A DNA stretch of 64,000 nucleotides from Metopolophium dirhodum (lineage: Eukaryota; Arthropoda; Insecta; Hemiptera; Aphididae): positions 31,782,447-31,846,446 of the forward strand of contig NC_083564.1 in the NCBI RefSeq assembly GCF_019925205.1, in the 5' to 3' direction. Shown one piece after another: positions 1-10,356 of this stretch; the stretch's first letter is position 1, and every line of letters begins with the position of its first letter. A model generated the notes under the pieces. It saw nothing but the letters and a program-made list of their open reading frames with translations, had not been told where the DNA came from and did no database searches. The translations under genes were made by a program, and so were the position numbers.

Positions 1-76
1 GAGTGATAGTCGAAGAGTGCTGCGAGAACACTTGCACGCCACATCACCTGAAAGCCTACTGCTGGGAAAATCGAAG
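1..76 (+). CDS. Partial internal exon of an unrecognised gene (5' end outside window)
   Basis: Frame 2 is open from the window edge to AAG at 74-76. It is followed at once by a plausible splice donor (GTAGCT at 77-82), and the exon would end in phase 0. The encoded stretch starts SDSRRVLREHLHATSPESLL and is not obviously low-complexity. Beyond the donor the composition drops to AT-rich intergenic or intron DNA. It may belong to the same gene as the exons at 3619-5215. The phases do not join directly (phase 0 out, but the exon at 3619 needs two bases before it), so at least one more exon would have to lie between. I do not recognise the protein. It could also be a chance open frame of 25 codons. 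Confidence 0.35.
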
Positions 77-3000
77 GTAGCTACTCATAATAATATACAC
101 TTGACAAATCCATTTAACGCTGCATTAATTGTTCACCGTCTCGAAATACGAATCAATAAATCGATATTATATGTATACACGGCCTGTTGCGATATTGTCA
201 GAAGATATCACGCTTGTCGACTGTATTTTTCCGTGTCTGGTTTCCACTCGCGTGCGGATGGATCGCTATGATATTGTATACTATATATTGTTATGCGCCT
301 ATTGTTTATTATAACATTTAACCAAAAACTCATATATTAATATCGTCATCACAAATCATAATAATTTATACTGTGACTAACATCTGAAACACGACTAACA
401 TTACCTATTATCAACGTCTGCGGCTATAATAATAATATATACCACCCGAGTTGAAGTTCGCATGTTCGCATATAACTGGAAGTCTGCATCGATCGTTCCA
501 ATTAAAATTACCTATACACGTTCGGAGAATTTTGCTAGTGGCCGATAATCTCATTATACAGGGGAGGCGCTTGACCATAGGATCCCTCAGATGACTTTGC
601 TGACGCACTGCAGGGTATTCCGCGAGAATTTACCCATTGCGATATCTCCTGAGATAATAAATATATCATAAATCTGTTTTTATTATTAGGCTCATAGAGG
701 CAAAGACTACACATATTTTATTTTTTAATTTAATTACATTTTTCGGTAAAATAGTTTAAAAAAAAGTTATTTTTTTACTTTTTTATTTTTAAAACAATTT
801 AAGATAGCAATTTTTAGAGTTTTTTTTTTGTGAAAACTTTGACTTTTCAACATTTTATTTTAATTAATTTCATGATTTTTAATAATTTTTTTAGTTTATA
901 TAGGTAAAACGGCAAAAAACCGGTTTTTGTCCGGGCGGCGAGTCCCCCTCTACGGATAATGGGGATATCCTCACTTACAACTTAAATGCATGCGATAACT
1001 TCTGTACGTATAATAAGTTTACAGAACATCAAAAGAATTTTTAAAACGTAGGTACGCCACTGATTGCAATATATATTACGACCACTCTGTCGTTTTATCA
1101 CACCAAGCAATTAAAATGGCATAGTAAGGAGTGATGTCTTTCGAGATGTTTGAATCGGCGGAATTAACATATTAGGCACCAAACACTTAAGTAGTAATGT
1201 AGTATTGTATTATACTATGCTATTATTATATTTTATTGTACAGAACAAATCAAATATTTAATACAATATTGATAAAACCATTCCTCTGCCCAATTTTTGT
1301 TTTTGTTTTGGTTGATAACAAAATAATAGGTAATAATATGTTATTTGCATGGAACTAATGGCAAGAGCCATGCGTGCTACGAAAATTGTGGAAAAACCCG
1401 CTTAAAAAATAGAAAAATAGCAAAATATGAATTAACGAATATCACCTAAGTGCATGGTTAACATACTTTAACTGCTTACAAATAAATAATTTTATAATTA
1501 ATACAAAGTATAAAACTATAACAACAAAAACCCAGATTGTGTAGGTAAGCGTATTATATACAGAATACACCCAAAAGAGAATTCAAACGTGTAAATGATG
1601 TAATGAAAATATGAAAAACAAAACAAATGTTTCGAAGGTATAACGGGAAAATCGTCCGATCCGATCGCCGAGTATAGTCTTACACGGACAACGTTGAATG
1701 ATACAATAAATATGGAACCAACCGCAGTTCGCTTGAAAAATTGAAAAATCGGAACCAAATTTTTACGAAACGGACCTCCGATGAAAATATTGCAGACTAC
1801 ATCAGTTTAGCACCCTTCTCACGTTTTCATCTCTCTATAGTGACACCGACGGAAGAACCGAGCGAGAAATTTAATTCAGCCTAGTGTACCGGCAAGTCAA
1901 CCGAACACGAAGGGAAAACGATTCGTAAATATTTTCAATATTATTATTCGCGCCGCGTCGAGACAGGTGGTTTTTGCAACTCAGCTGTTCATAATAATAT
2001 AATATTATTATACGCTTCCTCGTTACAATATATAATACGTTAATAGGAATCAACAGGCGTCGCTTTCGCAATGTTTAGATCTTATTACAAATCGTACAAT
2101 ACTACTATGTAAGGTACCTATTATAATGTTATTATCTTTTCATTCGATTTCCTGGATCGTTATTACCGTAAATATGATATTGTTACGCCGATACAAAATA
2201 TAATATAACACACATCGGGGCTTATAATATTATAATGTTATTATTACCTACGTGTGATATTATAATCGTTGTTATACGCGCGCCTATATGCACCGATAGT
2301 GTACATAATTAGTTTTTATGTACCTACATATTATTAGGTATAAAACAGTAAAACGCTCGGAATGAAATCGGATACCCCCTGCGGCAGTCGAGAATTACGA
2401 TTTTTTTATTCTTCTAAATAAGCAGTAAAAAAACGACACGCGCGTACGTAATCGATCCATATTTTCAAACGACGGCGTTGATAAAACGAACTATTATTAT
2501 TATTATTATGCGATAGCTGAATAAACGACATCGGTCGAACGCGACGAATAAAATATTATTATTACCTACTAATCGTTATTTCTAACATATCGTCATATCG
2601 ATATCGTTAAACACGTCACGCGGTGGAATTGCAAACGAAAAATCTTTTTAACAAAAAAATGTGTGTTGCAATACGCTTTTTATTAGTACCTAATGGAATA
2701 AAAACGTTCAACAACTATAGTGTTGCGTTATAGTACCGAATAATAAAATAGTACTAATACTACTTGTATATTACCAATAGTGTATGCCAGTACCCGGGTA
2801 GTGGTTACATATTAATTAATCAATTAGGTAATTTATGTATTTATAGTAACACACACGGACTAAAAACCCAATAACAATATAATATTTTGTAAGTTTTATG
2901 GAATACACGCTATAATCGCTGCAACTATATAATGCATAATATAAGGTATATATATATATATATTATATATAAGCATCAGACGCCACGTAGAAGGGATTCT

Positions 3001-3618
3001 GATTGGCTGTTTAATATAATATTATTATTATAATCATATTTTGATCGTCTATGTACATTGTAAAATAATATACATAATACAATCATGCACACATATAATA
3101 TACACTTCACATACATATCGACATTAACTCTCATGATAATATACTATTGACTATAGTATCACATATTATTCACATATACGCCATGTCAGATCATACCTAA
3201 GCCTTGTGGTTTTTTAATTTTGTCATTTCGGTATATACATATTACTTAAGTACATTATATTATTATTATCTGTCTGCTTCGGTTTTCCACTCATTCTCAT
3301 TTCTCATCAACAACCACACATAAATATCATATACCTGTTTTATTATTCTTTTATTCTCACGATGGACCTGTATAAGCTTAATACAATATAATAGTATTAT
3401 TATATCATAATATACTCTCTCTGCGGACGAGTGGAAATATTGACACAAAATCAAAAGAACAATAATCGTAATATATGATAATATACAGTATTACAGTCCG
3501 GATTTATACGTTTTTACCTTTTGATTTACTTCGTATTTCGTACAACTATACATTTAGTGACGTCATTTCTAAAGCACATATACATTATACCTATATATCT
3601 TATTACGATGATTTACAG
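77..3618. other. Non-coding stretch: probable intron or intergenic DNA
   Basis: AT-rich DNA with many short TA, ATT and TATTA runs, for example a TA tract near 2946-2970. A GC-richer stretch near 930-970 reads like decayed repeat. Short open frames here lack splice signals and have no protein-like composition. I see no convincing exon on either strand. A small exon bridging 1-76 to 3619 could be hidden here. Confidence 0.5.
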
Positions 3619-5215
3619 GTCTGATACTCGGAGTGTTTTGGAACCGTCCGCGTCTGTAGAGAAACCCTCGGTAGACAAAAACGTGAAACCCCAGAAAGAC
3701 CCCACGAGTAACACACTAGTAGTAGACAACAGTCTGATGCAGGCTGAGCAAGCGACTGTCAAAACGAAATCCAATAGTATTATTATACCCAATTCTAAAG
3801 AGCTCGGTAGGCAAAACGGCATTAAGACCATTAAATACAACACGGTCTTGTACGCCCCAAAGAAAGAAGTAAGCCAAACGACAATAGTAAATAGTAGTAG
3901 TAATAATAATAACGACAATAACACGATTCAACCACACTGTAATAATATTATAATAATAATATGTATAAACGTAGGTACATACCTAAAACCAATAATACGT
4001 GTGACCAATCAGAATCGCTATAAGTGGCGGCGCTCGGTGCTCTATAAACTATATTGTTACATGTTCCTACGCGTAATGTATGCTGTATTTTTGTTTTGCA
4101 TGTAAACATAATAATAATATTATATATCATCGGAGTACGGTGCTGTACACATAATATATAAAATGTACAAATCGTGATGTACTGTAGGGTGTGTCAGGAA
4201 GAATTGACGATTTTATTACACTGGAATATTGATGCATTTTCATTTTTAAAACACACCAGATCTTCGTGGGAACACGTCTAGTCTAGCCATCTAGGCCCAT
4301 AGGCGCAACTAGACCTCTAAAACGTGGAGTGCTATAATATTTTATATTTTAAAAACATAACATTTATGGTATCTCACTATGATAATGATAGTTGGACCTA
4401 AAAAACAAGGGCTGCTAAATTAGAACTTGGGGATGTTTCGCGACTGTTTATGCAATGCGGCAAAAGTGCATTGACCTTTAATCACAATCTTCGATGTATC
4501 TAAATATTATATAATATATAAAGTACCTATATTTAATCGTCGATTTACCAACCGTTCGTAGACACTATCATTTCAGTTGTTGCGCCGATAAAATCGTGTG
4601 ACCAACTACCATATGTGTAACAGGTGGATGACGTTGAGGGTGAGTTAGGCGCATCGCTCTCATTCCGCTACTTTAAATATAAACCCAAACGCAGCTATAA
4701 CATACTGGAGACTTTTGCATCGATGATTTTCCAAACCCTATACAAAATGTATTTATTTACGTCTAATGTCTATACGACTTGACGGTGGATATACATCGTA
4801 TAAAACGTCGAATCCTCAAGTGTCAAGACGCACCCTGCACATTATACTTATAGATATTATGTGCATGCACAGTGCAGATACATCACTAAACCGTACACGT
4901 GGCAATATCTATGACACTAATTTTATTATAATATTATGTACCTACGGAAAGTGTCTCGATGTTACAAATCACAATTATATATACCTATATTATTATTCGT
5001 CCATTGTATTATATTATACCTAAATGCCTATATACCTACTCGTTTTTCACGGCACAATCCGCCGTTATCTCTTCGTTCTAATATTAATATAATATTTTTT
5101 GTCGTTTTTCCAGGCGGTGATCGTCCAGGACCCGGTGCCAGGACGAGTGAAAACTGTAACACCATACTTTGACAAAATGCCATCGGTCATCGTTACTAAA
5201 ACCACGCAACACTGA
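3619..5215 (+). CDS. Last two exons of an unrecognised gene
   Basis: Exons: 3619-3868 and 5114-5215. The first follows a TTTACAG acceptor (AG at 3617-3618), begins with the third base of a split codon and ends at a consensus donor GTAAGC. The second follows TTTTTCCAG and ends with TGA at 5213-5215. The two join in phase 0. The joined 117-residue C-terminus is hydrophilic and rich in Ser, Lys, Pro and Val. It contains YAPKKE at the junction, then AVIVQDPVPGRVKTV and the tail PSVIVTKTTQH. No domain, signal peptide or membrane segment is visible. In the unspliced frame the first exon would run into an Asn-rich (AAT)n stretch, which supports splicing. Upstream exons are missing or unidentified, so the start is unknown. 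I do not recognise the family. Confidence 0.5.
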
Positions 5216-5824
5216 AACTCGGGAATAACACCGCGCCTTCTCTCGTCTTCCACTTTGACTTCCATCGTCAAAACTCATCGAAATCTCTAACACTGTTTGG
5301 TTCTTTGATCATATATATGTGTATATATATATATAATATGTATAATATATATATATACTTACATTATACGTACACAATATGTCGTGTATAACGTTTCATC
5401 ATGTACAGTTTTATTTTTTTCTTTGTAACAATGCGCCGCGCTGCAAAACCGAAGAATTAAAAACAAAATATTGACTAAAGTCCTACTGTGTTAATTTTAA
5501 TTTATTTGTATAAGTATAATAAGTCGTTAGTTCCTGTGTTAAGTTTGCACGATTTTAGTTCACGATAAACGATTGTCGGTGAATTATATAATATAAATAA
5601 CGATTTTTAAAAAATTATTATAAAAACGAGTCTGTGATTTTACGGCAATTTATATAATCGCTCCATTATATGGAACATGAAATATAATATATTTAAAAAA
5701 AAAATACAAATAAAATTATTTCTGTATTTTTATTTTTTGTATACGTACTGACTACTGATAATAATATTATTAACAATAATTTAATAAAACAAGGTATGTT
5801 ATTAAATGTTATTGATCATATTGT
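5216..5824. other. Convergent intergenic spacer
   Basis: Lies between the TGA of the plus-strand gene at 5213 and the stop of the minus-strand insulin-like gene at 5825. It should hold both 3' untranslated regions. TA-dinucleotide tracts occupy about 5312-5356, and an AATAAA hexamer lies near 5780. No coding potential was seen. Confidence 0.5.
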
Positions 5825-8093
5825 TTATTTCTTCCCGCATATACGATTTAAATCTTTGACTGAGCATTTCTTGACGCAGCATTCTCTGAAGTCGTTCATT
5901 AATTCCCGTTTTATGATCGTGGCCTTTCCGGAGTCGCCGCCTGAAAATAAAAATGAAAATACTTTGCAAAACATTTATTATAATTTATAGTTAATCTCCG
6001 AGTGTCGGAACCATACGTATTCTCGGGTGTCTCGATCTGTCGTCTCTGAAACCCGGCAAATTAATCGGACGCAGCCTCAGTGGAGTGACGTTTGGTTCTA
6101 AAAAATAAATGAATATATGACAATTAATACACACTATAGTATATTATTGACTATAAAAACGAATAATACGATGTATCGCAGCCGCTTTGTCGTTTGATTG
6201 AAATGCAAAACTTTAATTTTTAATATAATATAGTATAGTAGCAGGTTTAGTACTATTATTCAGTACCTATACAAAAAGTGTTGGACGGGAGGTACGTATC
6301 TACACCTATAATATATATCAGCAGCGGATCCTGATACGTATTTAACTTATTTCGGAAACCAGTTAGTAGGGTTGGTGCAGTAGGGTTGGGACTGTTCATA
6401 CGGTCGGTTAGGAACACGTGTATGTGTGACAAGGTTTTTTGCGCACAACGAACCCGGATGGTCACCCATCCGAGAACTAGTGGCAGCGGCCGTTGCTTAC
6501 TCTTCTTAATCACGTCGCGTGATTGATTTCAGCCACTGCCCCGCGCCGAGTCACTGTATACCCTTGTAATACAGAAAACGCAACGTTATTGGTATTTTTA
6601 GTATATTCTTGATAAAACGTGGCATAGATATTATATCCAGTGCTCGAAATGGACCGGAACGTCGTTCGGGTTCGTAATATAAGCCTTGCGTCCGTTCCGG
6701 TTGGTGAAAATTAAAATTTAAGAATTCCGGTTCGTAAAAATCGACAGTATCACAATCTAGAGGATTAAAATTATAAAATTTCCTTTCGACAAAATATAAT
6801 ATACTAAATATAGAGAGAACATGCAATTTTGACTGAATGTTTATATTAGCATTTTCTAAACACCATAACATTTTGACTTATTTTGAGCTGTTTACGGACG
6901 TTTTCAGTTTCCATTTTTCTATAAATATCAATAAAATTGTATTTCTGGGTAAAAAAGCCTGAACATTTAATGCAAGGCTCCAGATACATCATGACAATAG
7001 CAGTTAAAAAATATTAAAAATACATTGGCACAATTTTTTTTTATAAGCATTTAAAGTTCGAATTTTGACAACATTTATCAAATTTAAAATGTAATAATTA
7101 TTTTGTAGTTAAAAATGTATAAAATGTTCAACTTTTATAGCTAAGGATTGAACATTTAAGACAAGGTTCCACGTAAATAGGTTATATATAAATTACTTTA
7201 TTCATAATAATATCATCAAATATACTTGGTAACGTCATAGGCTGACTGAATGTTTTCGTTCAGAATCATTTTTCTTATACAATGATATTATATCATTAAA
7301 TTCAAATTTAACACCATCCATAACAGTGACTCACTTGTAACCTACTGTACAGCAGAGCGACATCCACTTACCCACCTTCTTTAAGCTTAAAATTACTCAT
7401 ATTATTTGTATCTATTTAACTAATTATATTGTATTGTAAAGTAAACACGAATTAAAATAACTAAAATAATATTATAATCCGCATATTAATTTTATGAGCG
7501 TTCCGGTTCGTAAAATTTTCCATTTTGAGCACTGATTATATTGGTGGTATATTTAGGAAAGTTAGAAAATCAAACAGTGGAAAATCGATTGAACATAATT
7601 AAATTAATTTAATATAATTTAACCATGTTATATATTTATTTCATCAATTTTTATTTGTTATAATGTAACTGTTATATTTGATATATTAATGAACTTAAAT
7701 TGTATACCCATAAATATATGATATATTAATATGATAGAAAAATATATAATGTATTAATATAATAAAAAAATTATTAATTGATTTCATATTTTAAAGGAAA
7801 GTATTCATATTGGACAAAAATATTCTTTAATGAAAATTTGATTCACTACTTTGAATTTTTTTAATCTAGTAGTATATAATTTTATTTGAAATTAAAATAG
7901 TTCATGTGTGCCGTCTGGTATAGAGGGTGTAGGTGTGGGTCGTCACTTTGGCACTCCCAAGTTTAAGACTGAATGTGTGCCTATGAGTAGATCTCTGTAA
8001 TGGGTGTGTTAAATTTGAATTCAATGATATAAAAACATTGAATACAAAAAAAGGTTATTATTAGCGAATACGTTCTGTCAGCTAATATTACCA

Positions 8094-8130
<37 letters not shown>

Positions 8131-9964
8131 TGGGTAACCCGCGGCAACATAGGCCATTGGGTGTGGGGAGGGCACTGTAGGTTTTATATTGGGTAGGTTT
8201 GGTAGGTTTTATATTGGGTAGGTTGGTACACGTGTGTGTTGTGTTTGGCAGAATTTCTAATGGGGCACCCGTAGGTTTCTGCCGTGCCCCGTGGTGGGGG
8301 GATGGCGGCACTTGTTCTCCGGACACCGTGACTTGCACGGAGAAAAATGCCGCCCAGTGGTCGAGGATCGAACTCGGACCGGCTGTGCCGAATCCGTCGC
8401 GTTAGACCACTCGGCCACCTCGTCCCCCATTACCAAGTTTGTTTTATGATATTATTGCTATTAAAGTAATTTATTTTACTATTAGTAATACAAACATACA
8501 GAAGGTCGAATAACATTTTACCGAAAACATTGCATATTTTGAAAATGTCATTGTGTGTATAAAATATAATAATAGGATACTTATACTTTAAAAGTTTCAA
8601 GTACTTATGCATAATATTTTTAATTACAACAAAATAATTACAATTGTTTTTCTTTATTTAAATATCTAATTTCGTCCAAATTTGAATTTAAAATATCTAT
8701 AAAGAAAAACTATTTATATATGTATATGTTTATTTTTTTTAAGATTTTTTGGTTTGAGTACAAACAACTTTTGAGAACTGTTTTAAAATTTTAAAATGTT
8801 GTAAAAATTCAAGTTCAAACGCTCATAAAAATTTAATTTGACTTTCAATAGACATTTTTTTTTTTTGATAAAAATATACAAACTTATGAGGAATCTTGTA
8901 TAACATTTTAAAATCTTAGATTTAACAATGAAAATATTTATAAATTTCTAACTCAAAATAATTTGCACATTTTTGTATTTTTACGCCGTTTGTCAAATTA
9001 GAACTTTAAATACTTATAAAAAAATTGTGACAAATACAATTTTATTGATATTTAAATAAAATAAAATAAATAAATTGGATACTGAAAATGTCCGTAAACC
9101 GCTCTAAACAAGTCAAAATTTTATCGTGTATAGAAAATGCTAAAATAATTTTTCAGTGAAAATTGCATGTATCTACAGTTAATTTTTTTTAGAGTTTTTA
9201 GAGCTTTTCTACCAAACTAAAAAGCTAAAAAAAAATTCCTATTTCAAATGTCTATACTCTATAGTATATAGAAAGATTCAAAAATTGTATAATATATAGA
9301 AAATGGTAACATCAATAATTGGTGAAAATTTCAGTTATTCGTTTTTAAGTTACTACAAAAAACAAAATCGATTTTGCGTAAAAATTCCAGTTTTCCTTAA
9401 TTTAATTTTTGTTTCTCCCGACACTTTTGAAAACTACTGGTCTGCCGACTAACGAGCAAACTTCAACGAAACGTACCTAACTATATTTTCGATTTTTTAT
9501 GAAAGATTACAAAATCGAAAGCATTTATTATTATGGTTAGCGGGGCATATCATGATAAATACCTTTTGGTTTATTCTTATTAGATGTTTTTAGCAGCAAG
9601 TCCACTTCTTCGATGTCTCCGACCAAGTGTTTGAATTCGCGTTCGACATCAGTCACCATCCCCCTAAAATGTAGCCCTAACGATGATCCTGGGTGGCTAT
9701 TGTCAGGGAATGAACGTTTTATTCCACCCATTGCACAAACTTTCACTATCATATCCCTGATGAGTTCATCGCTGCACGATTCTACAGATACCTGCATTAC
9801 AAACATGACGGTCACCTGCACTAAGGCCACAATCGTCTAAAATACCACAAACAGCGTTAACACAACAAATAAAAATTAGAAGCGACATAGACGTTTCTTC
9901 TAAGGCAGAGATACTTTTATAGTTTTATTAAGTTAGTCAAAATAAAACTTACAAATTTCGTCAT
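5825..9964 (-). CDS. Insulin-like peptide precursor (four exons, 160 aa)
   Basis: Exons in transcript order: 9964-9953, 9836-9563, 6097-6017, 5940-5825. They sum to 483 nt, all with GT-AG junctions and matching phases. The product is a secreted hormone precursor. Residues 1-22 are a hydrophobic signal peptide starting MTKF. The B-chain-like segment has Cys25 and Cys38 (CSDELIRDMIVKVC) followed by the dibasic KR at 44-45. Residues 46-134 are a long connecting region ending in KR. The A chain begins at about 135 and has Cys143, 144, 148 and 157, the insulin-family pattern CC-x3-C-x8-C. The last residues are CGKK, a possible amidation signal. The B-chain cysteines are 12 residues apart instead of the usual 11, so this may be a divergent relaxin- or gonadulin-type member. 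The subfamily is not settled. The 3.5-kb second intron is full of transposons. Start: the only ATG before the signal sequence, just ahead of donor GTAAGT. Confidence 0.82.
6430..6575 (-). repeat. 5S-rRNA-like repeat, probable 5S-derived SINE fragment
   Basis: Read on the minus strand, this GC-rich island in AT-rich intron DNA contains TAAGCAACGGCCG followed by AGTTCTCGGATGGGTGACC. The order and wording resemble the internal pol III promoter half of 5S rRNA (a TTAAGCAACG-like box, then a GGATGGGTGACC-like box). The left half does not match 5S rRNA, so this is not an intact 5S gene. A short SINE carrying a 5S-derived head, or an old 5S pseudogene, would explain it. It lies inside the insulin-like gene's second intron. 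No poly-A tail or target duplication was identified. Confidence 0.4.
6638..7534. mobile_element. hAT-type non-autonomous element containing a nested repeat
   Basis: The left end starts CAGTGCTCGAAATGGACC. The right end, read in reverse complement, starts CAGTGCTCAAAATGG, and both contain a CCGGAACG block close to the end. The flanks are near-identical 8-bp direct copies, ATTATATC at 6630-6637 and ATTATATT at 7535-7542. CAG termini with an 8-bp target duplication are typical of the hAT superfamily (established knowledge). The interior is largely a copy of the Rpt-A family (6820-7378), so that sequence was inserted or captured here. No transposase coding was seen. Confidence 0.6.
6820..7378 (-). 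repeat. Rpt-A family copy, 5' part, minus orientation
   Basis: The segment matches the reverse complement of the full copies near 37.6 and 59.6 kb. It includes the marker end (read in reverse) GTCGCTCTGCTGTACAGTAG, the GTGAGTCACTGTTATGGATGG stretch and the ATGATATTATTATGAATAAA stretch. It is truncated at the Rpt-A 3' side and sits inside the hAT-type element 6638-7534. Confidence 0.7.
7985..9480 (+). repeat. Old Rpt-A copy interrupted by a SINE
   Basis: In plus orientation the copy shows the Rpt-A landmarks in order: the GTTAAATTTGAATTCAATGA block near 8009, the GTCAGC...ATATTACCAAG block at 8077-8095, then after the SINE the GATATTATTG block. Near 8810-9390 come the tracts CGCTCATAAAAATTTAATTT and AAAATCGATTTTGCGT. 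It is more diverged than the copies at 37.6 and 60 kb, and neither end is clean. A tRNA-derived SINE splits it at 8096-8428. There is no coding capacity. Confidence 0.65.
8096..8428 (-). mobile_element. tRNA-Ser-like SINE with long poly-A tail
   Basis: Read on the minus strand from 8428, the head GACGAGGTGGCCGAGTGGTC resembles a class II tRNA (Ser/Leu) 5' half with box A. A box-B-like GAGTTCGATCCTCG follows. A body of about 230 nt comes next, then a pure A run, seen as T at 8096-8128. Short direct copies ATTACCAAG flank it at 8087-8095 and 8429-8437 and extend into the T run, so this is a retroposition target duplication. It is nearly identical to the copy at 21479-21815, so both are probably young. 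The target is an Rpt-A copy. Confidence 0.85.
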
Positions 9965-10356
9965 ATTATTTCTGTTTCGCGACAAGTGCTCATCGAGTCA
10001 CAAGACATCAATACTAACGCATTGTCTCATAGATGAATCCCTTAAATAGTATTTTGTGTCTATTTTATCAGTTTTGTTAAAATTATTCTCTTATTGTTCA
10101 GACATGTTTTTAATGACTTAAAAAATGAGATAATATCATGACGTAAAAATAAAAATAAAATAAATTACTCAGTTCTCCACATAGACAAACGATGACATTG
10201 TTATTTTAAAATATTTTAATACAAACAAAAGACGTTTTCTAAATAAATGTCTATTGATAATATGTAATTAAAAACACAGTATAAATATAATATGTATAAT
10301 AATAAAGATAAACTCTTGAGGTTAATGATTTTCTGTTTGAATCTGCAATGTAGAGC
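9965..10356. other. Upstream region of insulin-like gene and 3' flank of beta-COP gene
   Basis: This spacer should hold the promoter of the minus-strand insulin-like gene (just above 9964) and, further left in transcript terms, nothing else but the 3' untranslated region of the beta-COP gene below 10357. No clear TATA box or motif was recognised, and no open frame of note. Confidence 0.4.

Noticed and set aside
5799..5940. Alternative minus-strand frame ending MREEINNMINNI
   Set aside because: Open and helix-like, but in the other frame of the same exon. Only the frame with CC-x3-C-x8-C joins the upstream exon without a stop.
5796..5990. Plus-strand open frame of 64 codons
   Set aside because: It is the antisense shadow of the last insulin-like exon, whose minus-strand frame has the family cysteine pattern and splice signals.
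8078..8338. Open frames with a poly-Lys run
   Set aside because: They are translations of the SINE and its poly-A tail, as at 21569-21841.
9613..9840. Plus-strand frame of 75 codons
   Set aside because: Antisense of the B-chain exon.
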